Assembly (NCBI GenBank): GCA_036571765.1
Contig: BROE01000005.1
Location: 10,590,759 to 10,654,758, forward strand
Direction of reading: 5' to 3'
DNA from: Plecoglossus altivelis
Lineage: Eukaryota > Chordata > Actinopteri > Osmeriformes > Plecoglossidae
DNA length: 64,000 nt
Below are positions 35,433 to 48,297 of the stretch, piece after piece. Each line of letters opens with the position of its first letter. The first letter of the stretch is position 1. Below the pieces are notes generated by a model. That model ran no database searches. It saw only the letters and a list, made by a program, of their open reading frames with translations, and was not told the origin of the DNA. The translations under genes and the position numbers were made by a program.

Positions 35433-38304
35433 CTGTGGAGAGAAAGAGGCCAAGAGAGAGGGAGGATGACATCAGGTAACAATTATGCATTGTTCGCAAA
35501 TTACTAATGCCACGCAAATGTAGAATTTGAGGGATTCATCAACCCACATTTAAAAAGAAAGACAACATGTTTGAGTGTGACTAGCTCATCAGTACTTGTC
35601 CTTGAAAAGCATTTTCCTCACTCTCTTTTTTATTTGAGGAAAGAATACACAGCAAATCCGAGGTTGTTACTTCGTTAAGAGAGAGGAGGCCTGCACATGT
35701 GCCCGACACAACCCAGGACAACACGCTATCCCCGAACACCTATGAGTCATCGACGCTGTGAAGCATCCCGAACATCCATCAGAAGATGTATCTGATCCCA
35801 GTGAACACACGAATCCCCTTCTGACCCCCTACGCTGGGGGGGAGGGGCTCCCTGACAGGGGTGTATGCCGGCCCCCTCCCCTCTACTCCACCCCCCACCC
35901 CTTACTATTATTGGAAACGTCCGTGGCCATACGGAACATATTACAGATATTACATGCCGTAAAACATGTCTGTCGATATACGTACGTGTGGAATGGTATG
36001 TGCGGCAGTGGAGAATAGCGGGTGATGTATGTGGTGCATTTTGACATAGATCAGACAAATACCTGTCATGTTGTCAGCGTTGTATTTGATCTGTTATTGC
36101 GGCTCTACCAACAGACGATGGCGGGTAAGCGGTGCCGGGGCGTGCCGGTGAAACGACATACTGTACGCACCCACAAACAAGCTATAAATACACACGCCTG
36201 CCGGACCGTTTACATAGGGGGCGCTGCACATGGAGAGAATCCAGCAGTCCAACATAACACAAGAGCCTTGACACCTGTGCAAAATTTAGGGCCCATAGAT
36301 CTGTACAAGGACAGACCCAGATCCACACACAGTGTCAAGCTCTGTTCTCCTACAGGATGAATGGGAAGTCCTGGCAAAGGCTGCTGACCTCATATCAAAG
36401 CTGTCAGTGGGGTACAGGACGGATGTGTGTGTTGTAGGAGGGGTGCGGCTAACATACCCCTGCGACAGGAGCCTATAAATCCTAGCGTGGAGACTGGAGA
36501 GGGCGTAAAGCACACCAGCCAGCAACTCTGCTACTCCGAAGGGCCGGCATAGAGTGTAGGCCCACAGACACACAATCTAACTCAATACTACTCCACATAC
36601 ACCCTCAGCTCCTTACTGGAATGTGTCATTCGGAATCCCTTTAATCCAACCAGTGCGATACATTAAATGTTTTTTTAATGATGTTGTCATCTGAAGAGAC
36701 GTTCAGGGTTGGTTGGAATACGACCGAAGACTTAGATCCTTCACAAAGGTCATCCAATCAGGCACCCTCTTCTCTCTGTGATCACGAAGGACATCCCTTA
36801 TCAGTTTGACCCCGGAGTGATAAACCAGCACCTAGTAAAACCACAGCGATTACGTCGGGGAGAATGCAAATCTGTTGACTTGGCGTCCCGGCCTCGGGTT
36901 ATTCAACCTGCTCTGGGCCGAGCGCTGCCCTTCCTCGCATGTCTTCCCGGCACCTCACCCTTCTGAGCACTTTCTAATTTGCCACAGTACATGGAGAGAA
37001 AAACACCAGCACAGCTGAAGCAGACCAGAGTAATCCCAGGGGTCGATGACTGCAGTTCTACACATCACTCTCTCTCACACACACGTAGAGAGAGAGAGAG
37101 GTGGGGATTTATCAGTAAGCAGATCCCAGTCAACTGTAATGATATCACTTTCCCGGGTCTTCAAGCATGCAGAGGTGGTGGCGGCACTCAGACTGAGCCC
37201 AGCAAACACCTCTCCCCCTGCCTCCCTGCTTTCACCTCAGCCTCATTCCTGCCCTCCCCACTGCCTGTCACAACCTGGCTCCAAGTCAGACTGCCTTCAA
37301 ATCCAGCCTCCTGTAGCCTGCCTCAGACCCACAATGCTTCACCATAACCCCTAACCTCAGTGCTAACTCCAAGCCTAGCGCAGACGAGCGCCAGTGTGAG
37401 CAGTGTTATTGTAGATGTTGCAAGCTGCTGAACACCCTGTGTAAAGCCCCTAAGGTCTCACTAGTGCAGCTCTAATCCACCTCATTGTGAGACTGCTAGG
37501 AGCCATTCAGTGAGAGGCGTTGGTCTTAACCTTTCACGCCCCTCACACAATCCCACAGAGCTCTCATGTTGGCCACCTTTTGTTCAAGGGGGAGTGAAGT
37601 CACTGTGTAATACAATATGGTCATTAAGCTGGAACTTTCCTCCAATGGGACTTAAACGTACATTAAATGCACATTCGGTACAGAGGCCCATGAGGGAATT
37701 GAAGCTATGATTATTCAGCTGCACTCCAGCACACTGAGCCACTGGACTTTGGTTCTGCAGAGAGTTGTATCTCCAATGTGGGCAAGCCTAATTCTTAGAT
37801 AAGAACGTAGATGCACAGAGAGAAAGGCTTTGATGATAAAGGATTGAGCTATTTTCAGAGCAAGTGTCTCAATCCAGCAGGGATGGAGTTAAGCTCGATG
37901 GCAACTAGCAATAACATGGCACCCCCGCCCTCACAGTAAATACCTCATTACCAAGTGGACTGTGGAAATGTCCAGAAATGGTCCAGCCTCAGCTGGGAAT
38001 GGTCTTAATCCTCTTACATTCCCCTCTTCTCACTTCAGCTTGACACACACACACACACGGACACGCACATACACACACGACATGCACATGCAAATACACA
38101 AAATGAAAACGCCTTCCGAAGGGAAACATACTCAACATACATCCCCCCACCAACACCCCCCCCCACACACACACTTACACACATACGCACACAGAAACAA
38201 CATACACAAACACCCCCACCCCCATTCGGAGCCTGTTAGTGGCGTGCATGTCTGTTTGCGGTGGTGAGACTGTATTGAGTTGAGCGTTACGGGCGAGGGG
38301 GGGT

Positions 38305-38338
<34 letters not shown>
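38305..38338. repeat. 34-base poly-G run
   Basis: Uninterrupted G homopolymer flanked by GGGT and TGGTGGTGG. It could be real (G-quadruplex-forming) or an assembly artefact; the length is unreliable either way. Confidence 0.9.
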
Positions 38339-38339
<1 letters not shown>

Positions 38340-38634
38340 GGTGGTGGTGGAGGAGCGAGGCGGAGATCAAAGAGAAAACAAAGAGGCTCTTAATCAGTGG
38401 GTCTGTGCCAGTGTAGAAGGGAGAGAGGGCACAGAGAGCCAGGCTTGAGCAGGCCCAATTTGTGCCCCCCCCCTCCCTCTCTCAGGGTCTGGGATGAGGG
38501 CAGTAACCCACACCGATACTATACTTATCCTGGCTGATTGTTTTTGTGTTTTAACTTTAATCTCACCGTTGGCCCCAGCTGGCACTGGTTAGAGCTCTCA
38601 CGTCAGACTCCCACTTCCCCCTCCATTCGTGTGC

Positions 38635-38758
38635 GCACACACACACACGCACACGCACACACACACACACACGCACGCACAAACGCACACACACACACAC
38701 ACGCACACACACACGCACAGACAAAGCAAAAGCAGACATGAGCGCACACACACACACT
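38635..38758. repeat. CA/GCAC microsatellite
   Basis: Imperfect CACA tract with frequent CG-containing interruptions (ACGCAC), inside the last bcas3 intron. Open on several frames; not coding. Confidence 0.9.
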
Positions 38759-41700
38759 CTCTCTCTCTTCTCTGTGCTTCATCTCTAATCAGGCCTCATT
38801 ACACCGAATGTCTGCTACAGTACTACAATCACTTCTCTCAGCCCCCCCCCCTCTTTTCCCTCCAATGTGCTTTATCTGTCACTGCCCTAATATAGCCGTG
38901 TGTCAGATTAGGGGGGCATGATGTCATCGAGGTCCCCCTTTGCTGTCATCCATATATCCTGGTGTGTGTGTGGGTGTGTCACCACCCTCTATCACAGCTG
39001 CCTATGGCACAGACAACCATCGACGCATCTACTGTCACACTGCAGACACATGCACACCTGGGGTGTAAGGGGACACACAGGACAGGGTTGGGTACATCCC
39101 CTGGTTTTGGGGTCATGGTTCCATACGGGTACAACAGGAGAAAGCAGGAGGGAGCAACAGAGAGGCTCCATGATCCAGCTCATAGATGGAAAGATGAATT
39201 GACTAAATCATTGTGTGGAAAGGAGGATGAACATGTATATGTATGTATATAGAGAGATGTTCCAACTTTAGCCATTTCAAAGTTTGGCCTGATCTTTAAC
39301 CTTGAGCTCCTTAATGTGGCATTCATGATAGGAGGTCCACAGGTATGTAGGTTGTACTTAACCATAACCATGACCGTAACAATTCAACATCCATATTGAT
39401 TACATAACCATATCCAGAATCATAATCCTAACTATAACCATAACCATACCAGCCGTGGTTCACCCATAGTAGGGCACCAGCAAAACACTACCAGGGCCAC
39501 TTTGAATGAGAAGCTAATGAAGACTAAGAGTAGACCAGCTTCAGATCCCCCCCCACATCGATGACCATATCCTCATTCCTCTTCGCATGCAACTACTAAG
39601 GTGCCAAGGCCTTGCATGTGAGGCTCACACATTTAGCTAGCAGCATTACCACACAGCTAACACTCATGAACCTTCCGGCTAATGAAAAGTCTCCTACCTG
39701 GAGGTGAAGTCTTTCTACTAGGACTGCTACTATCATCAGCCTACTGTGTTCAATACTGTAACCCACATGCCTCAGGTAGAGACAGCATTTTCCAAAGGGG
39801 CGCAACCTTTCTGTTCCAAAGGGACATCGTTTAGGCACTTCTACACATGGAAATGCTTCGCAAAGCAAAGGCAGATGTGGGACAATAGAGACAAAGAGAA
39901 ATGGGGACAGGTTCAGAGTAAATGTGCAGGGCAAACGCAAACCAACCAAGCTCCCCCGGCGATGGCGTGCGAGGTACGCCAACCGGGCAGTAGACGCCAT
40001 CGCCCCCCTCGTTCCTATTGGCTGGCAGAGGATGACAGCGCCGGTGTGAGTCAGGGGTCTGGAGAGCAGACAGGGGTCAGGACAGCAGACAGACAGAGGT
40101 CAAGAGGAATGTGTGGAGTAACGTGTTTTCTGTATAAAGACACAGAGAAAGCCCTGTAGAATAGCACTCGGTAGTACTGAAGAGTCCAGAGGCTGTATCC
40201 AGTCTCATACAAGAGCAGGGATTTCAGTAAGATTGCCATTATATACACGTTAATGGATTATATCAAGCTCAATTATGTTACCTTCTCCAGTATGAGGAGC
40301 TTATAGAAATGTGAAGTTGTTTGAATCAGTTCAAAAGGACAGCTTTTGACTGGGGAGTTGACCCGGGATACAAGAGTTTCTTTTTCCTTATTCTTGGGGA
40401 ATGCTTCGCCTGTTAGACTATGAATAGGTGAATCATTTCACAAATCACCAAAAATAGCATCATGGAACTACCCTCGAGAGTAAGTCTGTTCTCATGAGAA
40501 ACAGCAGCATGGTTCACAAATGTTCTTCTAAACACCAGCCTTCGGCTAACCTTTTCAGTCGAAGCTAACAAAGTACCGAATGGTAGATGGACATGAAGCT
40601 GCAGGGGCCTTGTCACAACCCTCTAAGATACTTGAGATGTCTGTTTACGAATAAAACAAGCTCTTAGGATCTCAGGTATAATTGGACAACGAGCTGCTTT
40701 CTCAGACAAAGGGAGGAGGATGCTTCCTGCTACGTATTACCATTTACTAATTCGCCAGCTACTTTACTCATTATTACATGAGTTTATTCCATAGTCCATT
40801 AGCCTGTTTGTTGTATATATAACAGGTTAGATCTAATTCCATGAAGCTGAAATATAGTCTGACTGATGAGGTGGAAGGACTTGGGGGAAATTAGCGTACT
40901 TGGTGGACAAAGGGGAGTGTGGACTAGAACAGGAGGGACACATGATGTAGGCTGATAATATCAGTTCATCCTGAGGGAGTGTGTGTGCATGCTGCAGGGT
41001 GGTGGTACACATGAGCATAAACAGGCACTGCAGGACAGAAAGGTATGTTATACTGCCAAGTTATTGGATGTAGTTGTTTTAATGTAGCCATTCAGGCTAA
41101 TTACCCTTACGCTTTCATCTTGGAGATAGCGGGCTATGGGAGCTATTCAACGACCCTGTTATGAATGCCGATAATGACGGCTAATTACTCTTTGCATTCA
41201 GGCTGGATCAAATTGGTTCCCTTGCTAACTTCCTCTCTGCATTTACACCCCATTCGCTGCCGTTCCTGCCCGCCCCCAGCTCTCTCGTTCGTCCTACACC
41301 TTCCATGTAATCCACTACCTCTTCTCACTTCTCATCCTCCTTTCCCCCTCTCCTCCCTCTCCTCCCTCTCCCCATCCTCCATCCCTCAAACATGCTACTT
41401 CTACAGTCTCCTCTTGTCTTCCTCTCAGCTCCTCTCCAGTCTCCTCCTCCTGTTGGAACCCCTCCCCTTCCCACCACCGCATCCTCGTTCCCCTCCCTCT
41501 CATCTCGCTATCTGCCGTGTTCCTGGAAAGAGATGTGTTGAGGCGTGCGCGCACACACAGATCTGATCGCTGTGGAACCCACTGGGCCAGCTGTGAGCAC
41601 AGAGGGAACACTGTTCCAACCGCACCGCCTCGCAATCTGTCCATTATGTTCGCCATCTCTTATTCATATCAACATCTTTTATTGATACACACCCCTTATA

Positions 41701-42165
41701 TATGTGTGCGTGTGTGTGAGCAAGAGAGAGACACAGAGAGATAATAATAATTCATAATAATAATTGATCTGTGGATGTGCGAGTGAGAGAATATCTCATC
41801 ACTAACAAACAAACATCCAGCGTTAGTGTACATATTTTCATGTGGCAGTTTAAGCATCTGTGTTTCATATTTATCTGGTGAAGATGTATTGAATGTAACT
41901 CCTGTATTATTAATGTAGTCGAAGGCAATGTAAATATACAAGGGCCAGAGCTCAAAGCTAATGCGGCTGACTGGGAGAGGGGCTGGCTCTGCAAAGAGAG
42001 GTGGAACATAACTCGGAGAATACTCTGAGCCACACCTTCATGTCAGAAGCATTCGTATGCCTCCTGGTCCTTCTTAAAGTCTGCTTCCACCATCTTGTCT
42101 AGACAACCCAAAACAGACCAGGAACATCGCACACACACATTTTTCAAAAGTGCTTTTCCCACTCT

Positions 42166-42166
<1 letters not shown>

Positions 42167-42197
<31 letters not shown>
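42167..42197. repeat. 31-base poly-C run
   Basis: An uninterrupted C homopolymer in the last bcas3 intron, followed by CT-rich sequence. It supports Pro-rich open frames that are not genes. Confidence 0.9.
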
Positions 42198-42200
<3 letters not shown>

Positions 42201-42955
42201 CCCATCCCAGCCTCCAGTCGCCCTACTTCCCCCGCTCTCTTTCTCTCTCCTATGCCCTCGTCTTCCATCTCTCGCCCTCCTTTTCTGCAAACTCTCACAA
42301 GCCTATGTGTCTCTCCCTTGAGCGAGCTGTTAAGTGCAGGCTCCAAAAAAAGTCCACAAAAAGCCCATTTGCGGTAGGCCGTGACCGCCGCTCCCGCTTG
42401 CCTGCCTGTGCACACACACCCGCGCACACACGCGCGCACACACGCGCACACACTTTCTTTCACACTCTCCTTCACGCTCCCCTCTGGGTGAGCGAGCGGG
42501 GCAGAGTGGCAGAGAGGGGCGAAGGCCAGGATAAATGATCCAATGACATCCAGGCCTGACGTGTCAGGGGAGGAGAGGAGACAGGGAAGACACAGAGGAG
42601 GGCGAGAGAGGAGGAGGAGGGGAGGAGAGAGAGGCTGTGGCGGCTTTGAATACAGGAATTATTCCTCATAGTCTCACACTGTCGCGGCGCATTACACTCA
42701 AGCTCTAGGCTGGCTTGAGATGGAGGGAGAAAGAGAGAAGGAGAGAGAGACCGGCCAGTGAATGAAGGAGTGCTGGGGGGCAGATATAATGACTGTACTC
42801 TTCTTTCACACTCCTCCTCCATCTCTTCTCCAGGCACCATACTCTTCTGCCTCAACTACTGTCACGTCCCCCTTTGCTAGGCTTTCACAGGGCTCCCTTC
42901 TTCTTTCTCTACTCCTTGTCTGAGCTTTTACTGAGTGTCTCTCAGGCGGAGAGTG

Positions 42956-42958
<3 letters not shown>

Positions 42959-42993
<35 letters not shown>

Positions 42994-43007
42994 CTCTCTC
43001 TCTCTCT
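42959..43007. repeat. (TC)n microsatellite
   Basis: About 24 TC units with one CG interruption, inside the last bcas3 intron, with a short GT run following at about 43023-43041. Confidence 0.9.
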
Positions 43008-44496
43008 TGCTCTCTCTTTCTGTGCGTGTGTGTGTGTGTGTTAAAGTGGCGGAACAGAGGCCTAAGGGGATGTGACAAAGTGATCAACTAATATTTTTCA
43101 GCAAAGAATCCCAGTGATGTGATGGGGTGAGTTAAGGTGTGTGTGTCTCTGTGATACGCAAGCTCCACACACTAGCGCCATACAGGACACAACGGATGAG
43201 AGGACACACTGATGGAAAATGCCACACGATCCCGTCCAGCATAAACTTGAGACGACTGATGTAAAAACTCATGACTAGCCCTCTCCACCCCCCCCCCCCC
43301 CTTTTATAACCCACATCCCATCTCACTGACTCACATAGGCAAAACACAAGCCAGCAAGAAAGATCCAGCAATATGGTGGGTATGCGTTTCTACAAATAGT
43401 TATTGCTACATTTATACCCTTGATCATGACCTCTGTTCCCCCCTCCAAACTCCTCACTTATACTGCGTAGACAAGCAGAACAACATGTTTAAGTCATTCT
43501 CATATGCTCTGGTGTGTGTATGTGTGTGTGTGCCTTGTTTGGGACCATCCGCTAGCTTCACACACTGTAGCTCTCAGTAGGCAGCCTGTAGTGTACCACA
43601 GGAACATCATGGTTTTCAGAGACCCTGTAAAGTACCTCTAGCTTGAGGTCTCAGACACATCATGACAGTTAATTTTAAAAATGTAACATATAGTGTGTAT
43701 CCCTGCATGAATGTGTTTATATACTCCTCTGTGTCTGTGCGCGCGCGTATATATACGAACGTATGTGTGTGTACATGTGGCCAACAGTATGTGTGTGTGC
43801 ACGTACAGCACAGAGGGAGGTAATGATTGATGGGGAAAGTGGGCCCTTCAAGCCCACCTCACCTCTTTGCCACGGTGGTCTCATGGTCTATCGTACGTGC
43901 TGTTGGTGTTCAGATGGATATCTGTGTGTCAAAACAAGCTCAACTACAAAAGACGGCAGTCAGTCAGATAATAGCTCTGGTCTGGTTGGACTGGGACCTG
44001 GTCACATGGGCCAATTCAAACACAGAGTTTAGGAGTGGTACGGGCCGAACCAGGAAAACAATCTAGGTTTTTATCCTGTGAATAGAAAGGTTGGGGGTCC
44101 ACATGCCTTGATGGCTCAACTCATATCATTAAGGTTGTATTACAGAGCGCTTTTATGAAATTATTCTCATATGCTGCTGGCTACTACACCAGTAACAGTA
44201 CACCCCAATCACATTGGGCTAACACACGATGCAGTCCTTACTGTGCAAGCACTGTATGCACAGCGCAGTGTTTACAATGATAGACATGAAGCAAAGCTAT
44301 GATACAGTTAAGGTGCGGACCTTCATCTGCGGTTAGCACAGGGCTGTCTGCTGATTCATACGTTGTTCCTAGATACATATACTACATGTATACTAGTATC
44401 TGCTGTATGTAGTCAACTACAGAAGAGTTAAGCACAGTGGCAAGCGAGGGGAACGTAGAACCCAATGCCCTTGCAAGGACATGCGCAAGTGTATAC

Positions 44497-44775
44497 ACAC
44501 ACACACACGCACGCATGCGCACACACGGACGGACGGACGGACGGACACACGCACACACACATGCACAAGTACATATACACACACACAAGTACGTATCTAC
44601 ACACACACACACACACAAGTACGTATATACACGCACAAGTACGTATATACACACACACACAGTTCTCTAGCAGGGAGGAAATCCTCAATCCACACTACCA
44701 GATTACATCAACAGCGTGCCCTTTTTCTTGAACTACACACACGCAAACATACACACACATGCACTCGCACACACA
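44497..44775. repeat. CA tract with GGAC pentamer array
   Basis: CA-rich sequence containing five tandem GGAC words (about 44527-44546) and repeats of ACACAAGTACGTATATACAC. Inside the last bcas3 intron; long open frames through it are artefacts. Confidence 0.9.
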
Positions 44776-45096
44776 GGCAAACACACAAAAGGCACTGTTT
44801 TCAGTTGCACGATAACATCAGACATGGGGTGGAAGACTTCCAAAAATTACACCAACGGCCTTAGAATCAACCCACCAATAGCTACGCTTCGATGGCGAAT
44901 GGCAGTTGGAGTAATTAAGTCAATCATAAGCCTATTTGGGCGGGCGTCTGACAATTTTATAAATAATTGGGAATTCATAAGGACCTGATGTGTATACAGA
45001 GTCTACTGGTGAGTGACATACTTCCTGCTGTTTTAGAAGGTCACCCCCCACCCCACCCCCCTCTGAAATCTAAGCACGCAGACCCGCCAACATGTC

Positions 45097-45211
45097 AGTA
45101 CACACACACACACACACACACACCAGACATGTGTACACTAACACACACACACACACACACACACACCAGACATGTGTACACTAACAAACACACACACACA
45201 CACACACACAC
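45097..45211. repeat. CA blocks separated by a repeated ACCAGACATGTGTACACTAA spacer
   Basis: Three (CA)n blocks are separated by two identical spacers containing CCAGACATGTGTACACTAAC, a higher-order unit of about 50 bp. It probably arose by unequal exchange or slippage inside the bcas3 intron. Confidence 0.9.
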
Positions 45212-47427
45212 AAAATAGTGAAGAATGGCAGTCCTTTCTGGAGGCTGATAAGAGCACCTTAAATATTTGTGTTAAAACAGAGCGTACACATGTAAAGCAA
45301 TGTTGAGTGAGCCAGATGAGAGCAATGGCGTTTTCAGGTCATGTGAAACTATTGTTCCTCGTGTGCGTCAAAACAGGCACCAGCACCAGCAGACTGACTG
45401 ACTGTGTGTGGCCTCAGATCTTCCCCTGGTCCCTCTGCTTATTCAGTGACAAGATGAAAAGCATTAGCAGTCTGAACACCACCTCACCTTGCCTGAAAGC
45501 TGGCGGTATAGCGACGCTTCCATACCACAGCCATTAAAAAAACCCCCAAAGAGAGCCAACAATGGCCGTGTGTTTGTGTGTGGTGTGTGTGGAAGGGTCA
45601 GTGAGTGTGACATCAGCTAGCCTAGCTTGGCTTCTCTCATCTCTGCAAGATAACAGGGACCCAATCATCCCCATGGCTTCAATGGAATTTATGTTGGGAT
45701 GGCACCAATGAGACAAATTCAGTTTACAACATTATGTTACAGGGCCAAATCTAATTTCAGCAGGAGAGTGTTTTAGCAGTCAGCTCATGGGCTCCTTCTC
45801 CATCTGTCTTTCTCTCTTCCTCCACCCCCCCCCTCTTCTCTCTCCATCTATCCATCTCTGTATGTGTGTGTGTCACCTGCTCCCAGGCCTGGCGACAGGA
45901 GGTCTAAGACTGTGCGTGAAAGCTCAATCTCACTGAGTAGGGGCTTTGTTTTCAGTGTGAATGTGTGTGTCTATGAGGGGTGTGCGTGCGTGTGTATAAG
46001 TGACCAAGTGTGTTGGAAGAATGTCAGGGATGGTGATTTGTAATATCTTAAGGCATTCCAACTCTGCCTCGGTGTGTGTTTGCTTCTGAACGTACGATGA
46101 CACTTCACATACAGACAGACAGTCACACTCTGGATTCCGACGGAAGTACAGGCACTATCGTACAAACTCCAACACCAACAGCCACATGTACACACACACA
46201 CTCTTTCTTCACCCCACGGCTCACTCCAGCACATTCACATAAACACACACATATTTCCAATGGATTACACTCTCCTGGTCCCAATTAGATTAGCCTCCAT
46301 TACCTCCCTGTTACTCCCTTCTTAAGTCTGGTGCCAGAGGGACACAAAGACACAGTCAGTCCAGGATGGATGAGCATGTCTGAGGGCAGGCTCCAGTCAC
46401 CCCTCCACCCTCCCCCCCTTCCCTGGACACACACACACACACACACAAACTCACACACACAGTGACCGAGTGGTCCCTCTCCCTTGCTGTGGAAAGGGTT
46501 AAGCAACTGTCTTGTGTGGGATGGAGGCCCGAGGCGGAGAGAGCGGGCGGGGGGGAGCGGGGTAGGGGGGGGGGGCTCAATGTAATGTGATCAGTAATGA
46601 ATTTTGCGTTGCATTAGGGGCCGTGGCGATGGAGGAACAAGCGCAGACTACAAGTGTCCGGGAGTCTGCCCTAATCTAATGACGGGCCTGGAGAGAGACA
46701 GGGCCAATTACTGAGACAGAGAGAAGGAGTTGGAAAGAGAGGGAGAGGCGGAGAGAAAGAGGGAATTCTACAGCAGAGGGGACAGTAAATGAATAGGTTC
46801 AAATGCGGTTAGGCCCTAATAGCTACGACGCGAGAGAGCATGTGTGCTAGAGAGACGACGGAGAGGAAGAAAGAGAAAGCTAGCGAGCCAGACGGCTGGA
46901 GGGGCGGCTGTGGTGGAGATGGGGCAGGTCATAGAATGAGCATGGGGGGGTGGGTGGAGAAAGTCAATGCTAAACACATTTTGGCCTTGTGACCTCTCGG
47001 GTCGTTCACTATGGCAGCCCTCTCACACATGCACTCCATGTTGCCCCCCTCCTCCTCCCCCTCCATGAAATCAAAGAAAGTCATGTTCACTTAAGAACAA
47101 GAGGAGAGGTTTGCCGCTTCCTTAATGAGTTTAACGTTTGGACTGTCAAAAGGGATGGCACACAGGCGAACACACCCCCTTGCCCGGGCGTGCGAACACA
47201 CAGCACGCACACAACTGTGTATACACCAGTTCACCGACACAAATTGTGCATCTTCATGCGCAGTGTGCAAGCAATGCCCCAGGCTCTCTTCTCAGGGACT
47301 GACTGCCACACTCAATAAGTGGTTTCCGTGTGTGTGTGCGTGTGGTTTTACACACAAGCTCATTTGTTTACCCAATGGATGTTCATCCAAGAGTCTGTGT
47401 GAGCATGTGTGTATGCACGATACCAAC

Positions 47428-47595
47428 CTGTAGCAGAGCCCAGGATGTCTCTGGACGGCGACTCGGACATGGCGTCGGCAAGGCGTTCCCGGAGCCCCTC
47501 CTCCGTGGCGTCCACGGAGCTCATGTGACGCAGGCCGAAACTCTCGGGCCAGCTGCCGCACACCTCCAGCAGGGTCACGCTGCGGTCAAACGTTC
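47428..47595 (-). CDS. bcas3: Bcas3 penultimate coding exon
   Basis: 168 nt: two bases finishing a codon, then TFDRSVTLLEVCGSWPESFG, LRHMSSVDATEEGLRERLAD, AMSESPSRDILGSAT and one base. This matches the segment of vertebrate BCAS3 immediately before the conserved C-terminal tail. The acceptor is (GT)8-TCCAG, so the usual pyrimidine tract is a UG microsatellite. The donor is CAG-GTTGGT, weak at +3 and +4. The exon length is divisible by three and both ends share a phase, so skipping would keep the frame. Its upstream neighbour is not in the window. Function of this segment is unknown to me; it is outside the WD repeats. Confidence 0.93.
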
Positions 47596-48283
47596 CTGGA
47601 ACACACACACACACACATGCCGTTAAACATCATGACCTTCCAGCCCAAACCGAGCACGCAGCCGAAACAATGGGTCCGTCTCGTCCCAAAACCACGGTAG
47701 GTTGGAGCGTTTGTGCCGTCAAAGCCAAAACGAGTTTGAAAGTTGAGGACGCTTAGTTCAGAATCTGCTCTGCGGCCCCTAACGTTTCATCGACCTCACA
47801 CATTCCCCGGGACGAAGGAACAACACGACAAGGAGAACCACACGTGGTCAAGTCGTGGTCTATTTTAACACGGGCCCAATTAGATACAGGCCTGCTCTTT
47901 CAGACCTGACCGCACTCTCGACAAGCTGGACCGTACACAAGTTCCCACAAGCTAAATACAGACATGACCACGCGGACGGTCAGACTCAGCCACGGCCTCA
48001 AGCAACACCTCAAGGTCCACTTGATTTGTTTACTGTCGGAGCAAACTGTTCTGGGGAGCCTCGCTGTCTCCCAAAGTTGCCTCTGCCTTTACCGCCGGGG
48101 GGGCTGGAGACGACTCTGTGTCTGCCTCTCTGGGACGTGATCAATCTGAGAATCAGGCGACCAAGAATCTAAGCACTGATGTACCCTCAGCTGAACTAAT
48201 GATGGGCTCCTCTTCACTAGAAATGGCTGTAAATGGTGCCGGAGTTTCTACAGCCCTGCGTGCCCTCATGGTTAATTTACGCG

Positions 48284-48297
48284 GTCGCCGTGGTAAC
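48284..48297. promoter_or_regulatory. X-box-like motif (RFX site)
   Basis: GTCGCCGTGGTAAC fits the two-half-site RFX X-box consensus (GTNRCC, short spacer, RGYAAC-like). It sits in a non-repetitive stretch together with GGTTAATTTACG and TTCATTGTTCATTG. Motif match only; it may be chance. Confidence 0.35.

Larger units (their letters stand above)
35433..47427 (-). other. bcas3: bcas3 last intron (12.0 kb), rich in simple repeats
   Basis: The intron lies between the donor at 47426-47427 and the acceptor at 35433-35434. It holds dense CA/GT tracts (for example 38041-38200, 38635-38730, 44497-44662, 45097-45211), a TC run (42959-43007), poly-G (38305-38338), poly-C (42167-42197) and five tandem GGAC words near 44525. 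Non-repetitive stretches that could be regulatory are near 44860-44990 (GTAATTAAGTCAATCATAAG, TTTATAAATAATTGGGAATT) and 46580-46830. No other exon was recognised. Confidence 0.85.
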
